Notes under the pieces: generated by a model
The model's database searches: none
Told to the model about the DNA's origin: nothing
Seen by the model: only the letters and a program-made list of their open reading frames with translations
Program-made: the position numbers and the translations under genes
Assembly (NCBI GenBank): GCA_038373885.1
Contig: JAWZYV010016546.1
Coordinates: 62,001-126,000, forward strand
From: Cheiracanthium punctorium
Taxonomy: Eukaryota; Arthropoda; Arachnida; Araneae; Cheiracanthiidae
Direction: 5' to 3'
Length of the DNA stretch: 64,000 bases
Shown here: piece after piece, positions 32,851-43,598 of the stretch
How positions within the stretch are numbered: position 1 is the first letter of the stretch
Layout of the letters: each line of letters opens with the position of its first letter

Positions 32851-33649
32851 AATGTGACCATTTATTTTTTCCTTCAAAACGGGACATCTACTACTTTTTA
32901 GGCAATAGTGTATTTATTTTCTTCCTCAAAACGGGACATCTACTGTTTTTAAGGTAATAGTATAGGGAGACTGAATTGACAGGTCTGGTGTCTTTTAGTT
33001 TTAAGAAAATGTGCAAACAAGCTTGTGTTAATGTTAATATCAAAATAAAATGAAACAAAAATTTTGCTAAAACACACATATACAATACAAAATAGTGCAA
33101 GATGTACGTCTCGGGTGGTACAAGGGGTAGGCCCTTCTTCGACTTAAAAAAAAAACCATCCGACACGAGGCAGGAAGGTTGCAAAGCGAGAAATGTAAAC
33201 AACAGGACACAAGGAAAAAAGGAAGTTGTTATTCGGAACGAAAAAAAAATTCTTAGAAAACCAGAGTGAAAAAGAGAAAATAAAGTGGAGATCGGGGGAG
33301 GGGGAGGAATAAACATAAGAGGAACATGACTTTAAAAAAAAAAATTGAAATAGTTCACAAAAAAAAAAAAAAAAAAATACAAAAACAATACATCCCCCGG
33401 CGTTTTCTTTGCGTCTCGAGAGGGGAGGGAGGGATGTCAGTTTTTTTTTTTTTTTTTTTTCACAGACACTGCCGTTGAATGATTTTAGTTTTTTAGCGAC
33501 CTTTATTGAAATCGTTACCGTGAGTTGCTCTTTCTAAAAACGGGACATTGAAGGGGACATTTTCTAAAAACGGGACATTACGGTGTCCCAACGCTGTGCT
33601 TGGGGACAACGGGACAAGCCAATGAAAAACGGGACGTATGGTCACCTTA
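32851..33649. mobile_element. hAT-like element, GTGACCAT ends
   Basis: Left AATGTGACCATTTATTTT with AAACGGGACATC; right, reverse-complemented, AAGGTGACCATACGTCCCG. AACGGGACA motifs repeat at both subtermini. GGTGACCATACGTCCCG ends are common in animal hAT MITEs. No target duplication was read. Confidence 0.6.
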
Positions 33650-34075
33650 GTTAAAGAATTTAATCAAATGTGTAAAGTGCCCGAAAAAATTCTTTTTTTT
33701 TTTTTTTTTTTTTTCCGAGAGTAAAACATTATTTGTTTTTAAAATTGCTCAAAAGCTTTCTGGAAAGTTATTTTTTTTAATCTAGAAAACCAGCTTAGTT
33801 AAAGGTTAGAAATTGAAAAAAATAAAGAAAATGGTAAAAACCGATATTTGACTTGGCAATTTATCAACTTCCCCCCCCCCCTAAAAAGTCTTAGAAATGG
33901 CTCTGCTTGAGCCTCGGAGCAGCCACACTGTCTGCGCCCATGTTAGCAAGGCCCCTGGTAAACGTTTCATTTCACTGATTGTGAAAAACGCATTTTTAAA
34001 AAAAATTTCTGTTATTCGGGAAAAAAAAAATTCAAATGAGGGAACGCTTTTTTGTTCATAGAGACTCTCGTTCTT

Positions 34076-34528
34076 TTAACCCTTTAACGCGCAGTCTTCC
34101 GGCTCTGGGAACACCAAACTCTGACGTTTTAACTGTTGCCGGTCACGAAAAATAGATTTGATTTCTATAAAAATAGTTGCGGGTGACATAGCTCCACGAG
34201 ATTCCTTTACTTTTTAGCACCTCACTTCCCGTAAAAAAAAAATGCACTACACATCTGCTGAAAAATGGGAGAACAGCTGGATAGATTGCCCAATGCTGAA
34301 AAAAGGGTAGCCGTTGCCATCGCTCGACTTAACTACCAGCAAGATGGCGGACGATCGAAACGTTCATCGCGTGCCACAGATCTAGAGAAAGGGTCAAAAA
34401 AGGGTCTCTAGATCTGTGGCACGCGATGAACGTTTCGATCGTCCGCCATCTTGCTGGTAGTTAAGTCGAGCGATGGCAACGGCTGCCCTTTTTTTAGCAT
34501 TCGGAAAGGGTTGCGCCTCAACGGTTAA
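34076..34528 (+). mobile_element. piggyBac-like foldback MITE, complete
   Basis: TTAA at 34076 and 34525, CCCTTTAACGCGCAG and GCGCCTCAACGG ends. The centre is shortened to GAGAAAGGGTCAAAAAAGGG between facing AGATCTAGAGA arms, so the hairpin tip is lost. Confidence 0.8.
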
Positions 34529-35204
34529 AAATCTCGCCAACTTAAGGACAGTGTGTACCCAGTACCGGGTTGCTGCTTTCACAACATATGAATAAACCAG
34601 GCTAGATTATTACATAACCTCCCCATTCTCCGATGAGGGTATAAAGCAGAAGGGGGGGGGGGTTGTTAAAACTCGCCGAAAACGCGCCAGGAGCCTTCAG
34701 CGGCGATCAATAAAAATTACTATCTTTGGAGCCCAGCTCGCTCTCGCCACGTCTGACCTTGGAACGATTTTGAAAGTCTGAAAATTTCCAGGAAAATGCG
34801 GAGGGCGCCAAAAAAGAAAATATCATTCCATCTTTTTTTTTTTTTTTCTATTTTCTGTTGCGATGATGATGGTTGCTTGCCGCTTGGCTAGGGATATTTT
34901 CAGTTGGAAAGGTAGGGGGAGAAATTCGAGTAGTCATTTTTAGATGAAAAGGTCAGTCGTTTTCGTTTTTTTTTCTGTTTTTCAAGGTCCGATGGTCAAG
35001 GCTAAATTTACAAAGATGTTCGTTACGAGTGTTGTTGTCATCAGCATTTAATAACGGTTTGTGTGAGGAGGATTTCGAAGGCCATCGAGTTTGTTACCTC
35101 GGGTGCGATTGAAAATCGCGTGATGTTTTGATTTTCGTTCGTTTATGCTAAGAATGCGAAACGCAGATTAAAAGAGCTGGTGTCATGACTATTAAGACCA
35201 CGTA
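34529..35204. other. No recognised feature
   Basis: Mixed composition with G and T tracts. Nothing supported. Confidence 0.4.
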
Positions 35205-35410
35205 CGTCCGGGCTGACCAGTGGTCGAATGGATAAGACACCGAGCAGTAGTAGGGCAAAGTGTGAAGGTCTGCGCTGAGAGGGGCTTTGTCTGACCGTGC
35301 GGCCGTCGGTCTAACGGTCTGTAGTTTTGTGTGGTTTTCTCCAGATGCAGCGTGAATGCGCGTTAGAACCTCCTTTAAAAAAGTGACGCTCCTTGTACAT
35401 GGGCATCGGC
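35205..35410 (+). mobile_element. tRNA-derived SINE family 1, copy 3 (plus orientation)
   Basis: The head has an A-box-like CAGTGGTCGAATGGATAAGA and a decayed B-box near AAGGTCTGCGC. The body TTTTCTCCAGATGCAGCGTG and CGCGTTAGAACCTCC is the reverse complement of the body at 4660-4720. Confidence 0.65.
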
Positions 35411-35504
35411 AGAACATTTTCCAGAGAGGGAGGGGGACAAGATTAGTTTCAACATACGGTTACCATGTTTGTTTACCAGGAGAGGACAGCTCATGTCACT
35501 GAAT

Positions 35505-35735
35505 GTGTCGTTTAGAGCTACATACGTCCTTTCCGGAATTTCCCGCCGCAATTTGGATCCTCATCAGAAGGTGGGGGACTTCAGAAACTGCTAGCGACCG
35601 CCGAGGCGACTTTCGGAACCACGGATTTAACGTCCACGTACACCGCATGTACACGGTAGTCTCTAGTGGTATGTCAGTATCGAACCCGCAATCTTCCGGT
35701 TACGAGTCCAACGCCTTAACCACTGGGCTCGAATG
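35505..35735 (-). mobile_element. tRNA-derived SINE family 3
   Basis: On the minus strand the head reads GAGCCCAGTGGTTAAGGCGT followed by TGGACTCGTAACC, a clear A-box and anticodon-arm-like region. The B-box GCGGGTTCGATAC lies at about 35673-35685. The body includes GACGTTAAATCCGTGG. It lies just downstream of the family 1 copy. Confidence 0.7.
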
Positions 35736-37336
35736 AGCAAAAAAGCAGGGATAAAAATCTAGGATGGGGAAAGTGCTTTCCCCCTTGCCCTATGCTGCCG
35801 GCGCCCATGTGCTAGTTAGCGTCATTTGAGTGACAACCCGATTGCGCAGATTCTCCCAGTGTAGTTCTGTTATATTAAACCCGGAAAAAGAATGTGCTGA
35901 AACAAATTCGTGGAATGAATTCGAATTCGCTGTAATTCCTCAACACAACTGGAATCGAATACCATTTTTGTTGCATTGAAAATCAGCTTCGCTCCATCTA
36001 TAAGAATTGCGAAAGGTGTTTATTTGTCACTCAGTACTGGTTGCTACTCTCGTCCAAAGCAGAAGCCACGTCAAGCTGTTCCAATAGTTTTTATTTGTTT
36101 AAAAAGTATCATGTAAAAGACACAATATTCCAAAAATAGTGAAAAAGATGTATATTTGCGAAACTGATTAATTGTTCTAAAGAACTTATAAATAAAACAA
36201 ACTGCATTTTGGATTTTTTTTTTTTTTTTGTAAAAATGTGCAAAGGCAATTTTCCCCCTGTGAATTTCATGGAACCTTGTTTTTTTTTGGCAATTTCTAT
36301 TTTTCTTATTTTATTTTATATTTCTTATTTAATTTTACATTAATTTATTTTTTGTTTCGTTCAAGTTTTGAAAATGTCAAGACGTATTTTTTATCCGTAA
36401 CACATGTAAGAATATGTGTAAAATGTTGAGTGTGTATTTTGGGATTTTGGCAAATATAATTATTTTTATAAATAACCCAAAATGGCAATTTTTATGAGTA
36501 AAAAATTAAAGAGTTAAAATTTTGTCAGTTTATTTAAAAGCTTGAATTAAATTCTTAGAAAAAAAAATTCTAAAATGAAGTACTTGTCTAAAATCAAAAC
36601 ATCGTACGATTAACAATATAACCATAATTCTCTAAAGGAAAGGATTGATGAAAATGTACAGTATCGTGCGAAAGAACACAAATCGACAACTGCAGTTATT
36701 TTATTGTATAGCAGACCCAAGCTTGGCGTCGCCAACAGAGACGCTGCATTGCCAAGTCTTTCCCTTTCCGCTGGCAGCATCCGGACTCGGCAACCCGCTT
36801 TCGCGTCCTTGGCCTTGACCAGATCCTCTGACGTCAATCGTTCCCGTTTGGGATCTGGATCAATGGGAGAGAAAAAAGGGAAAAAAATTTCGGGGGTCCG
36901 TTTTCCTAGAGGTGAAAACGGGAAAAGGGCAAATTAGAGGTATTGTGCACACATTACAGTTAAATACATCTGCATATTATTTTGATTTATTTGTTTTCCT
37001 TTTTCTTGTTATCTTACGTCGTAGTCATACCAGCCACGTGAGGGCGAAAAGCAAAAAAAAGAACAAAAGAACGGTTTTATTTAAAAGTCACATTCAGCTA
37101 ATTGATTTTCATTGGAATAGATTATGTATCAGATTGCATAAACGCGTTCAAGGTCTGTTTTTATTCCCTGCCCTTTGTCAGCATTCTATTTCAGTGTTTT
37201 CAATTCAAGGTCGTATTCAGTTGCACTATGTGTTTCTTTAATTATCCAGGACGATATTGCAAAGTACCATTTTCTAATTAATTTAAGAACATTTCGTGCT
37301 GAATATTGGTACAATACTGTGCGTGCATTCCTTTTT
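35736..37336. other. Unassigned; contains a CpG-rich patch at 36700-36860
   Basis: The patch holds a perfect CRE TGACGTCA (36829-36836). The minus strand is open from there (TSEDLVKAKDAKAGCRVRML) without an ATG, so an internal exon is conceivable but unproven. The rest is AT-rich. Confidence 0.35.
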
Positions 37337-38386
37337 ACTTTCCGAACATGTACCATGTAAGGAAAGTATTGTAATCATGAAAAAATTCGACTTCGAGATT
37401 TTGGTGTTTTTACACGTTTTGAGGGCTTCTGAATCCATTTATGCTATTTTTACGAGATGTATGTGTGTATGTGTGTGTATGTGTGTTTGTGTGTATGTGA
37501 GTGAACACGATAGCTCCTGAACGGAGCATTCGATTGAGCTCAAATTGGATATATATGTCATAAACCACCGTCGCAAGACCGGTATTGATTTTGGTGTGTA
37601 TAGGACTTATAGTTTTTCTACAGGGCTACGACAAAGATTTCTTTTACATTATGGCCTATGGGGAGAATTTCTTGAAAATGCGCTAGCGTTTAAAGGATAC
37701 ATTCTATTGAGCTCAAATTCGGTATACATGTTATAAACCACCATCCTAAGACCGGTATTGATTTTGGTGTGTATAGGACTTATAGTTCTCCTACAGGGCT
37801 ACGACAAAACTTTCTTTAATGTTATGGCATAATGGCATATGGGGAGAATTTCTTGAAAGTGCGCTAGCGTTTAAACGGTAGATTCGATTGAGCTCAAATT
37901 GAGTATATATGTTATAAACCACCGTTGCAAGACCGGTATTGATTTTGGTGTGTATAGGACTTATAGTTTTTCTACAGGGCTACGACAAAGATTTCTTTTA
38001 CATTATGGCCTATGGGGGGAAATTCTTGAAAGTGCGCTAGCGTTTAAACGATACATTCGATTGAGCTCAAATTCGGTATACATGTTATAAACCACCATCC
38101 TAAGACCGGTATTGATTTTGGTGTGTATAGGACTTATAGTTCTCCTACAGGGCTACGACAAAACTTTCTTTAATGTTATGGCATAATGGCATATGGGGAG
38201 AAATTCTTGAAAGTGCGCAAGCGTTTAAACGGGGCATTCGGTATGGGAATTTTTCGGTATGGGAATTCGGTATGAGTTTCAATTTGGTATATATGTTTGA
38301 ATTATTCATCGATTAAAATTTATTTAAGTGCCTGGTAATGATCTTAATCGTAAGTGTTCGGAAAGTCGAGTGGAGTCACTCCAGAT
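37337..38386. mobile_element. 173-bp-repeat element, copy 3
   Basis: Same ends and microsatellite (37455-37500). Units are phased at 37534, 37707, 37888 and 38061, ending near 38238. The 181-bp spacings carry the same CATAATGGCATATGGG insertion as the last unit of copy 2. A short local triplication of GGTATGGGAATT occurs at 38250-38275. Confidence 0.7.
37534..38238 (+). repeat. 173/181-bp tandem repeat, 4 units
   Basis: Alternating 173- and 181-bp units form a higher-order dimer: 37534 resembles 37888, and 37707 resembles 38061. Confidence 0.8.
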
Positions 38387-39075
38387 TTTTTTTTTTTTTC
38401 CTTTCAGTAACGATTTTTATTAGAAGTTTCACATTATGCTTACTTTCTCAATTATTATCAATGATTTTTTTAAAAATAAAATCTTGCTGGGGGTTGAGAG
38501 ATTACTTTGTTCTTAAATATTTGAATTCGTTGTTTAAAATAATGAACAAAAAGAGGAATGGCTTTTTTTTTTTAGTTTAGTTTTTAATCAGTCATTTCAG
38601 AAACCTCATAAGTCAGGATTTTTTTTTTCAAATAGGCTGTTCTTTTTTGAAATCATGCACCTTTTGAACAGCTTTTAAAAAAAATAATAGCGCTAGAGAC
38701 TGATAAAAATTTAGAATTTCTACAGCTTGTACTGTAAACTGTTACAAATAAAGAAGCTACAGGAGTTAATTACACCCATGAAAAATGCTAAAAATACGGA
38801 ATTTTGCAATTAGTTCCCTAACCAGGTAACTCCTTGGCCCATTTCTGGAAGCAACTTTTGTGCTTATGAATTTTTTTTCTGAAAATTGCATGAGACGTGC
38901 AGCTTTATTGTTGTTATAAGTCTATAGTGCGTTCGGTGAAGAAGCATTATTAATTTTTTTTCGATTGTTTATCATCATTGGTGTGTTTTTAAAGTCTCCT
39001 TTTGACGACGATCGCTCTTCCAATGGAACACCCGTAAATGTATTTCTATATTGCTGTGGAAAATAGAAGTATTGT
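38387..39075. other. No recognised feature
   Basis: AT-rich; nothing supported. Confidence 0.4.
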
Positions 39076-39083
39076 GTACTTTG

Positions 39084-40298
39084 CCGGCCCGGACTGGCTC
39101 CTTTGGGGGCCCGCGACTAGTGATCGAAAAGGGGGCCCTTTCTGGGGATATTAGAGGAAATAGAATATAGATTATGTAATATTTGAAAGTTATATATATA
39201 TATATATATAGGAAGTTTTTCTCATTAAAAAAAGTAATATGTTTAAAAACAATTTGGATGTGTATATGCATGCATATATATATCTGGAGGAATTTAAAAA
39301 AAAACGGGGTTCCTATATTGTGATTATTCTGTCCTAAACATTATTTTTTATTTTTTTCTTGTTTACTAGATTAATCTTCTGTCATACAATAACTTATTAT
39401 ACATACTTTGTCAATAATAATAATCATTATATATTTTAAACAATATGTTATATTTAATTTTGCTATACTATTTATTTTATTCAATCATTTTAATTTATTA
39501 TTATTCAATATGTATTTATTATATTAATATACCTGGATATTCTTAAAATTTAATAATATTACCTTTTAGTATTTGGCAACTCCTATGCTTTCTTCTTTCC
39601 ACTTTTACACTTTTATTTAGTGGCAACACCATTTTTCACTTTTTACAATTCTTAGCATTGGCAACACATATCAATTGTTCAAATGAAATTTCCATGTGCT
39701 CAAGGTCTGGTATGTAAAATTATAATTCCTATTTCTAATTTTTGTTATCGTTTTGATTTCTTCTTTCCTTTATATAGTAGGGTAGGGCCCAGATGTGTGG
39801 AGTTAATATCTCTTCTGATATGCCACACAACCGAAACCCTACTATTTGGTTTGATGTAAATTATAATCCACTGTTTATGGCCCCTGACGATGGTGACAGT
39901 GGTTATAATTTCCGTTCCATTATATTATCACAATAATTCTTGCACTTCATTTGGCTTCAAAATCTGGTTTCTAATTCTTGCTAATAGCTGTTATATTTTT
40001 ATGCGAAATATGTCTTATTTGTAGTATGTTTTGTGTTTTACTTGTTAGTTATATATATATATAGGCTTACGTACCTAAAAACCACATTTAACTGTTTAAA
40101 AGATTTTGACAGGCATCTCTGATGACTTTTCGGGGGCCCCTCAAGTAGCGGGGTTTCTGGGATCCTCCTCTGCGTTACTGCACAAGATTACTGGGAAATA
40201 ACTGTGATATATATCCAATTACTGCTATTATAAAGTAGTATATTATTTGGGGGGGGCTCGGTGATCGCCAACCAGCCGACCTGGCCAGTCCGAACCTG
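39084..40298. mobile_element. hAT-like element, CCGGCCCGGACTGGC ends, with passenger repeat X
   Basis: The left end CCGGCCCGGACTGGC and right end, reverse-complemented, CAGGTTCGGACTGGCC lie between a perfect 8-bp duplication GTACTTTG (39076-39083 and 40299-40306). Repeat X sits inside at 39855-40065. Confidence 0.8.
39855..40065 (+). repeat. Dispersed repeat X, copy 2
   Basis: Matches 27229-27445 throughout, ending in a TA microsatellite at 40050-40063. Confidence 0.75.
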
Positions 40299-40511
40299 GT
40301 ACTTTGAAGCCTAATCAGTATGATATAGCCACACCGAAAAGGGTCCTTGAAAATTCTCGTATTTGTGAGTTGCACAGTCAGGGCAGCAACTAAGGTAGCA
40401 AACAATGCGCCGGGCTACGAAGTTGATTCAAAAATTGAAAAGACAACCCTTTAACCAAAAATATTATTCACGAAATCCAAAAGATACTGTCACTAAGGCA
40501 TTTGGTACAAC

Positions 40512-40734
40512 TTAATTTTCAACATAGCCTACTCGGTCGTTATTGTTCTACCTGCGTACTAATCTATCGAAACCGTCGTTGAGGAAGTCAGGGCTCTGGT
40601 CCCTAAACCGCTTGACGTCGCCGTCCTGAGCTGCTGCATCGGTTTGGAAATGCCGCCCTGCTCCTTCATTGGCCCCGAAGAGATGGAAATCACTAGGTGC
40701 CAGATCCGGGCTGTAGAGAAGATGTACCGACATT
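40512..40734 (-). pseudogene. mariner-like transposase, C-terminal remnant
   Basis: The minus frame contains LLYSPDLAPSDFHLFG, the hallmark block just before the last catalytic Asp region of mariner transposases (consensus YSPDLAPSDYHLF). It continues with GRHFQTD, QSPDFLNDGFDRLVRR, a TAG where families normally have Trp, then GYVEN and a natural-looking TAA at 40512. Only this C-terminal part survives; upstream sequence to about 40808 no longer matches. The premature amber stop and loss of the N-terminus make it inactive. The conserved tail after the stop shows the TAG arose after insertion. Confidence 0.85.
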
Positions 40735-41329
40735 TGATTGTTATGATCGTCTGTTCTACCTAAGACATGGAATGTTATTCGCCCAGGGAATATATTCACG
40801 CTTGAGAGCATAGGCGTAGAGTTATATGGGCCCGTGGGGCTCGAGCCCCCCCAATAAATTGCGAATAGGGGCTGAGCCCACCCAATAATTTATCACTAAA
40901 TACAGAAAACTAATTTATGCTAACATAACCAAAAGTTTTCACGCCATTTACAAACGTTTAAAAAAAATTTACTTGTACTATTAAAAATTTTCTTCTTTTG
41001 ATTTCAATCATGATTTAGTATTCATTGTGACGCCACGTAACACACCATGTTACTATAAGCTGCCCTCGCCAGGCTCTGGTTAATTAAAATCAGATCATGC
41101 AATGTGAAGTATGAAATGAAGAAAAGTTCAGATGTGTCTAAAATGCACTATCTCATCGAAAATGTTTTTTTTTTTCTTCCTTTGGATTTTTTACTTTGCT
41201 TTTATTTTTAACTTATAACATGGTAGAAAGATACTAACATGGATACTTACCTTACATAGGTGTAGAATTCTATGGACCCATAGAGCTCGAGCGCCTCCAA
41301 TAATTTACACTTATACTATATAGTAAGTC

Positions 41330-41510
41330 ATAGCTGCCAACTACTACGGAATATAATTAACCACTTTTTGTAAACAGTATATTTTTTAATTATTTTTTTC
41401 AAAATAGTAACTAGCTCGCGAGCGCAGCACAAAAATTTTGCTGTATTTTAAACCGAAAAATCATGTAGAAAAAGTTTTTAATTATATTCCGTAATAGTTG
41501 GCAGCTATGA
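41330..41510. mobile_element. Inverted-repeat MITE passenger
   Basis: CATAGCTGCCAACTACTACG at the left and the complement ending GGCAGCTATGA at the right, as in 1751-1930. Confidence 0.65.
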
Positions 41511-41531
41511 GTAATTTATATGTATGTGAAT

Positions 41532-41703
41532 CAGTGACGCAGCCAGAAATTTTTCAAGGGGGGGGGGAGTTACGACTTCTGCAACTCACATATATGTATA
41601 CGGGTGTATGATAAGGGAGTGAAAAATATACATTTTGTCTGGCAAAAAATTCCTCATGGGGGGTGGTTATGACCCCCTACCCCCCCCCTTGACTACGCCA
41701 CTG
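41532..41703. mobile_element. CAGTGGCGTAGCC hAT-like MITE passenger
   Basis: CAGTGACGCAGCCAG and GACTACGCCACTG. The distal flank is lost by a small deletion joining CACTGG to the CCCCCCAATAATTTTG terminus. Confidence 0.75.
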
Positions 41704-42137
41704 GCCCCCCCAATAATTTTGAAAACTTTACGCTTATGCTTGAGAGCTCATTTTTTTTTGCTCTCAAGTCTACGTTGCATTTCCTTACAGCTACAGAAAA
41801 GAGAGAGAAAGTAAAAGAATAAATAAATATAGAAGTATCACTTTCAGTTACTTTGGATGTTTATTTAAAAAATAATAATTTTTACATTTTATAAATCCAT
41901 TTTTTCTCAGAATTCTGTATTATTCGGATAGCGAAATAAACAAAGTACTGAATCCTCACTTATGCTCTTATCAATTAACACTTAAAATAAATTTTAGAAT
42001 TTAATGTATGTCATCAGAGATGCCCGTCATTAAATTTTCAAAGTGTAGAAAAAGGAAAATTTTCGAAATTACACCATAAGCATAAAGTTTTCAAAATTAT
42101 TGGGGGGGCCCGGCCCCACAACCACATATATTCACGT

Positions 42138-42315
42138 CAGTGGCGTAGCCAAGGGGGGGGGGTGTTAGGGGGGTCATAACTGCCCATGAGGAGTTTTTTG
42201 CCATACAAAATGTATATTCTTCACTCCCTTATCATACACACGTATACATATATGTGAGTTGCAGAAGTCGTAACCCCCCCCCCCCTTCCATGAAAAATTT
42301 CAGGCTACGCCACGG
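42138..42315. mobile_element. CAGTGGCGTAGCC MITE passenger with perfect duplication
   Basis: CAGTGGCGTAGCCAAGG to GGCTACGCCACGG, flanked by ATTCACGT at 42130-42137 and 42316-42323. Confidence 0.9.
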
Positions 42316-42337
42316 ATTCACGTACATATATCTTAAT

Positions 42338-42460
42338 CATAGCTGCCAACTGCTACAGAATATAATTAACCACTTTTTCTACATGATTTTTCGGCTTAAA
42401 ATATATACTGTTTACAAAAAGTGGTTAATTATTATTTTCCGTAGTAGTTGGCAGCTATGA
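42338..42460. mobile_element. Inverted-repeat MITE passenger, short form
   Basis: CATAGCTGCCAACTGCTAC and the complement; the variable interior is deleted relative to 41330. Confidence 0.65.
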
Positions 42461-42979
42461 CTTACGTGTAAATTATTGGAGGCGCTCGAGCTCTATGGAT
42501 CCATAGAATTCTACACCTGTGTAAGGTAAGTATCCATGTTAGTATCTTCCTACCATGTTATAAGTTAAAAAAAAGCAAAGTAAAAAATCCAAAGGAGGGG
42601 AAAAAAACATTTTCGATGAGATAGTGCATTTTAGACACATCTGAACTTTTCTTCATTTCATACTTTACATTGCATAATCTGATTTTAATGAACCAGAGCC
42701 TGGCGAGGGCAGCTTATTGTAACATTGTGTGTTACGTGGCGTCACAATGAATACTAAATCATGATTGAAATCAAAAGAAGAAAATTTTTAAAAGTACAAG
42801 TAAAGGTTTTTTTTAAACGTTTGTAAATGGCGTGAAATACTTTCTTGTTATGTTAGTATAAATTAGTTTTCTGTATTGAGTGGTAAATTATTGGGTGGGC
42901 TCAGCCCCTATTCACAATTTATTGGGGGGGGGGGCTCGAGCCCCACGGGCCCATATAACTCTACGCCTATGAATTACAC

Positions 42980-43405
42980 TAACAAATATTCGATTCTGTG
43001 AAGAGCCCGAGTAAGCTCTCATGGGGCTCCGGGCAGATATTTGCCATAGGCGCTCTTTCCATACAGTTCACAAAAATTAGAAATCTTGGAACTAGAATCT
43101 TACTTCAGCTCCAGGCTTCCTACTTTTGTGGAAGCTTGGAACTTTTTTGCAACTGAAAGAGGGCGGAGTACCGCCCAGCATGATTATATTAACCAGACAG
43201 TCATAATTTTACACAAAATTTTCTATTAAAACCTTTTGTTCAGTATAGTTTAATAACTTTTTTTTAGAGATAATTGTTGAATTTTAAGCAAAGAGGGGAA
43301 ATGCTTTCCAAAAACAAAATATTTCTACAAAATGCACTGGAAAAATTTCTTGATTTAGGGGGCCCCCTTTGACTGTAGCTGGGGGAAGCTGCCCCAACAA
43401 GATCG
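42980..43405. other. No recognised feature
   Basis: Mixed composition. GGGGGCCCCCTTTGACTG at 43359 is transposon-end-like, without a partner. Confidence 0.4.
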
Positions 43406-43413
43406 AGTATAAT

Positions 43414-43590
43414 TAGGGATGGACGCGAGACGAAAAGTAAGCGTCTCGCGTCTCGCAAAATAGCCTAAAAGCTTTGTCTCGTCTCGCAAAAATCCCTATA
43501 TCGTAATGTTAAAAATGTGTGCCTCGTCTCGCAAAAAAGCTGTAAATCTCTGTCTCGTCTCGCAAAAAAGTCGTCTCGCGTCCATCCCTG
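43414..43590. mobile_element. CGAGACG-rich hAT-like MITE, reference copy
   Basis: Ends TAGGGATGGACGCGAGACG and CGTCTCGCGTCCATCCCTG. Perfect 8-bp duplication AGTATAAT at 43406-43413 and 43591-43598. The interior is five spaced GTCTCGTCTCGCAAAA blocks. Confidence 0.9.
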
Positions 43591-43598
43591 AGTATAAT

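Larger units (their letters stand above)
40809..41738. mobile_element. CATARGCG hAT-like MITE, long copy 3 (reverse orientation)
   Basis: Ends CATAGGCGTAGAGTTATA and CTTTACGCTTATG. Perfect 8-bp duplication CTTGAGAG at 40801-40808 and 41739-41746. It carries both passengers (41330-41510 and 41532-41703) and the inner decayed terminus near 41258-41308. Confidence 0.92.
42075..42971. mobile_element. CATARGCG hAT-like MITE, long copy 4
   Basis: Ends CATAAGCATAAAGTTTTC and CTCTACGCCTATG with a perfect 8-bp duplication AATTACAC at 42067-42074 and 42972-42979. It carries the same passengers at the same internal sites. Confidence 0.93.

Noticed and set aside
32891..33316. Longest frame in the window (141 codons, minus strand)
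   Set aside because: It lies inside the GTGACCAT-ended hAT-like element, is Phe/Leu/Ser-rich from poly-A/T tracts, and has no recognisable domain.
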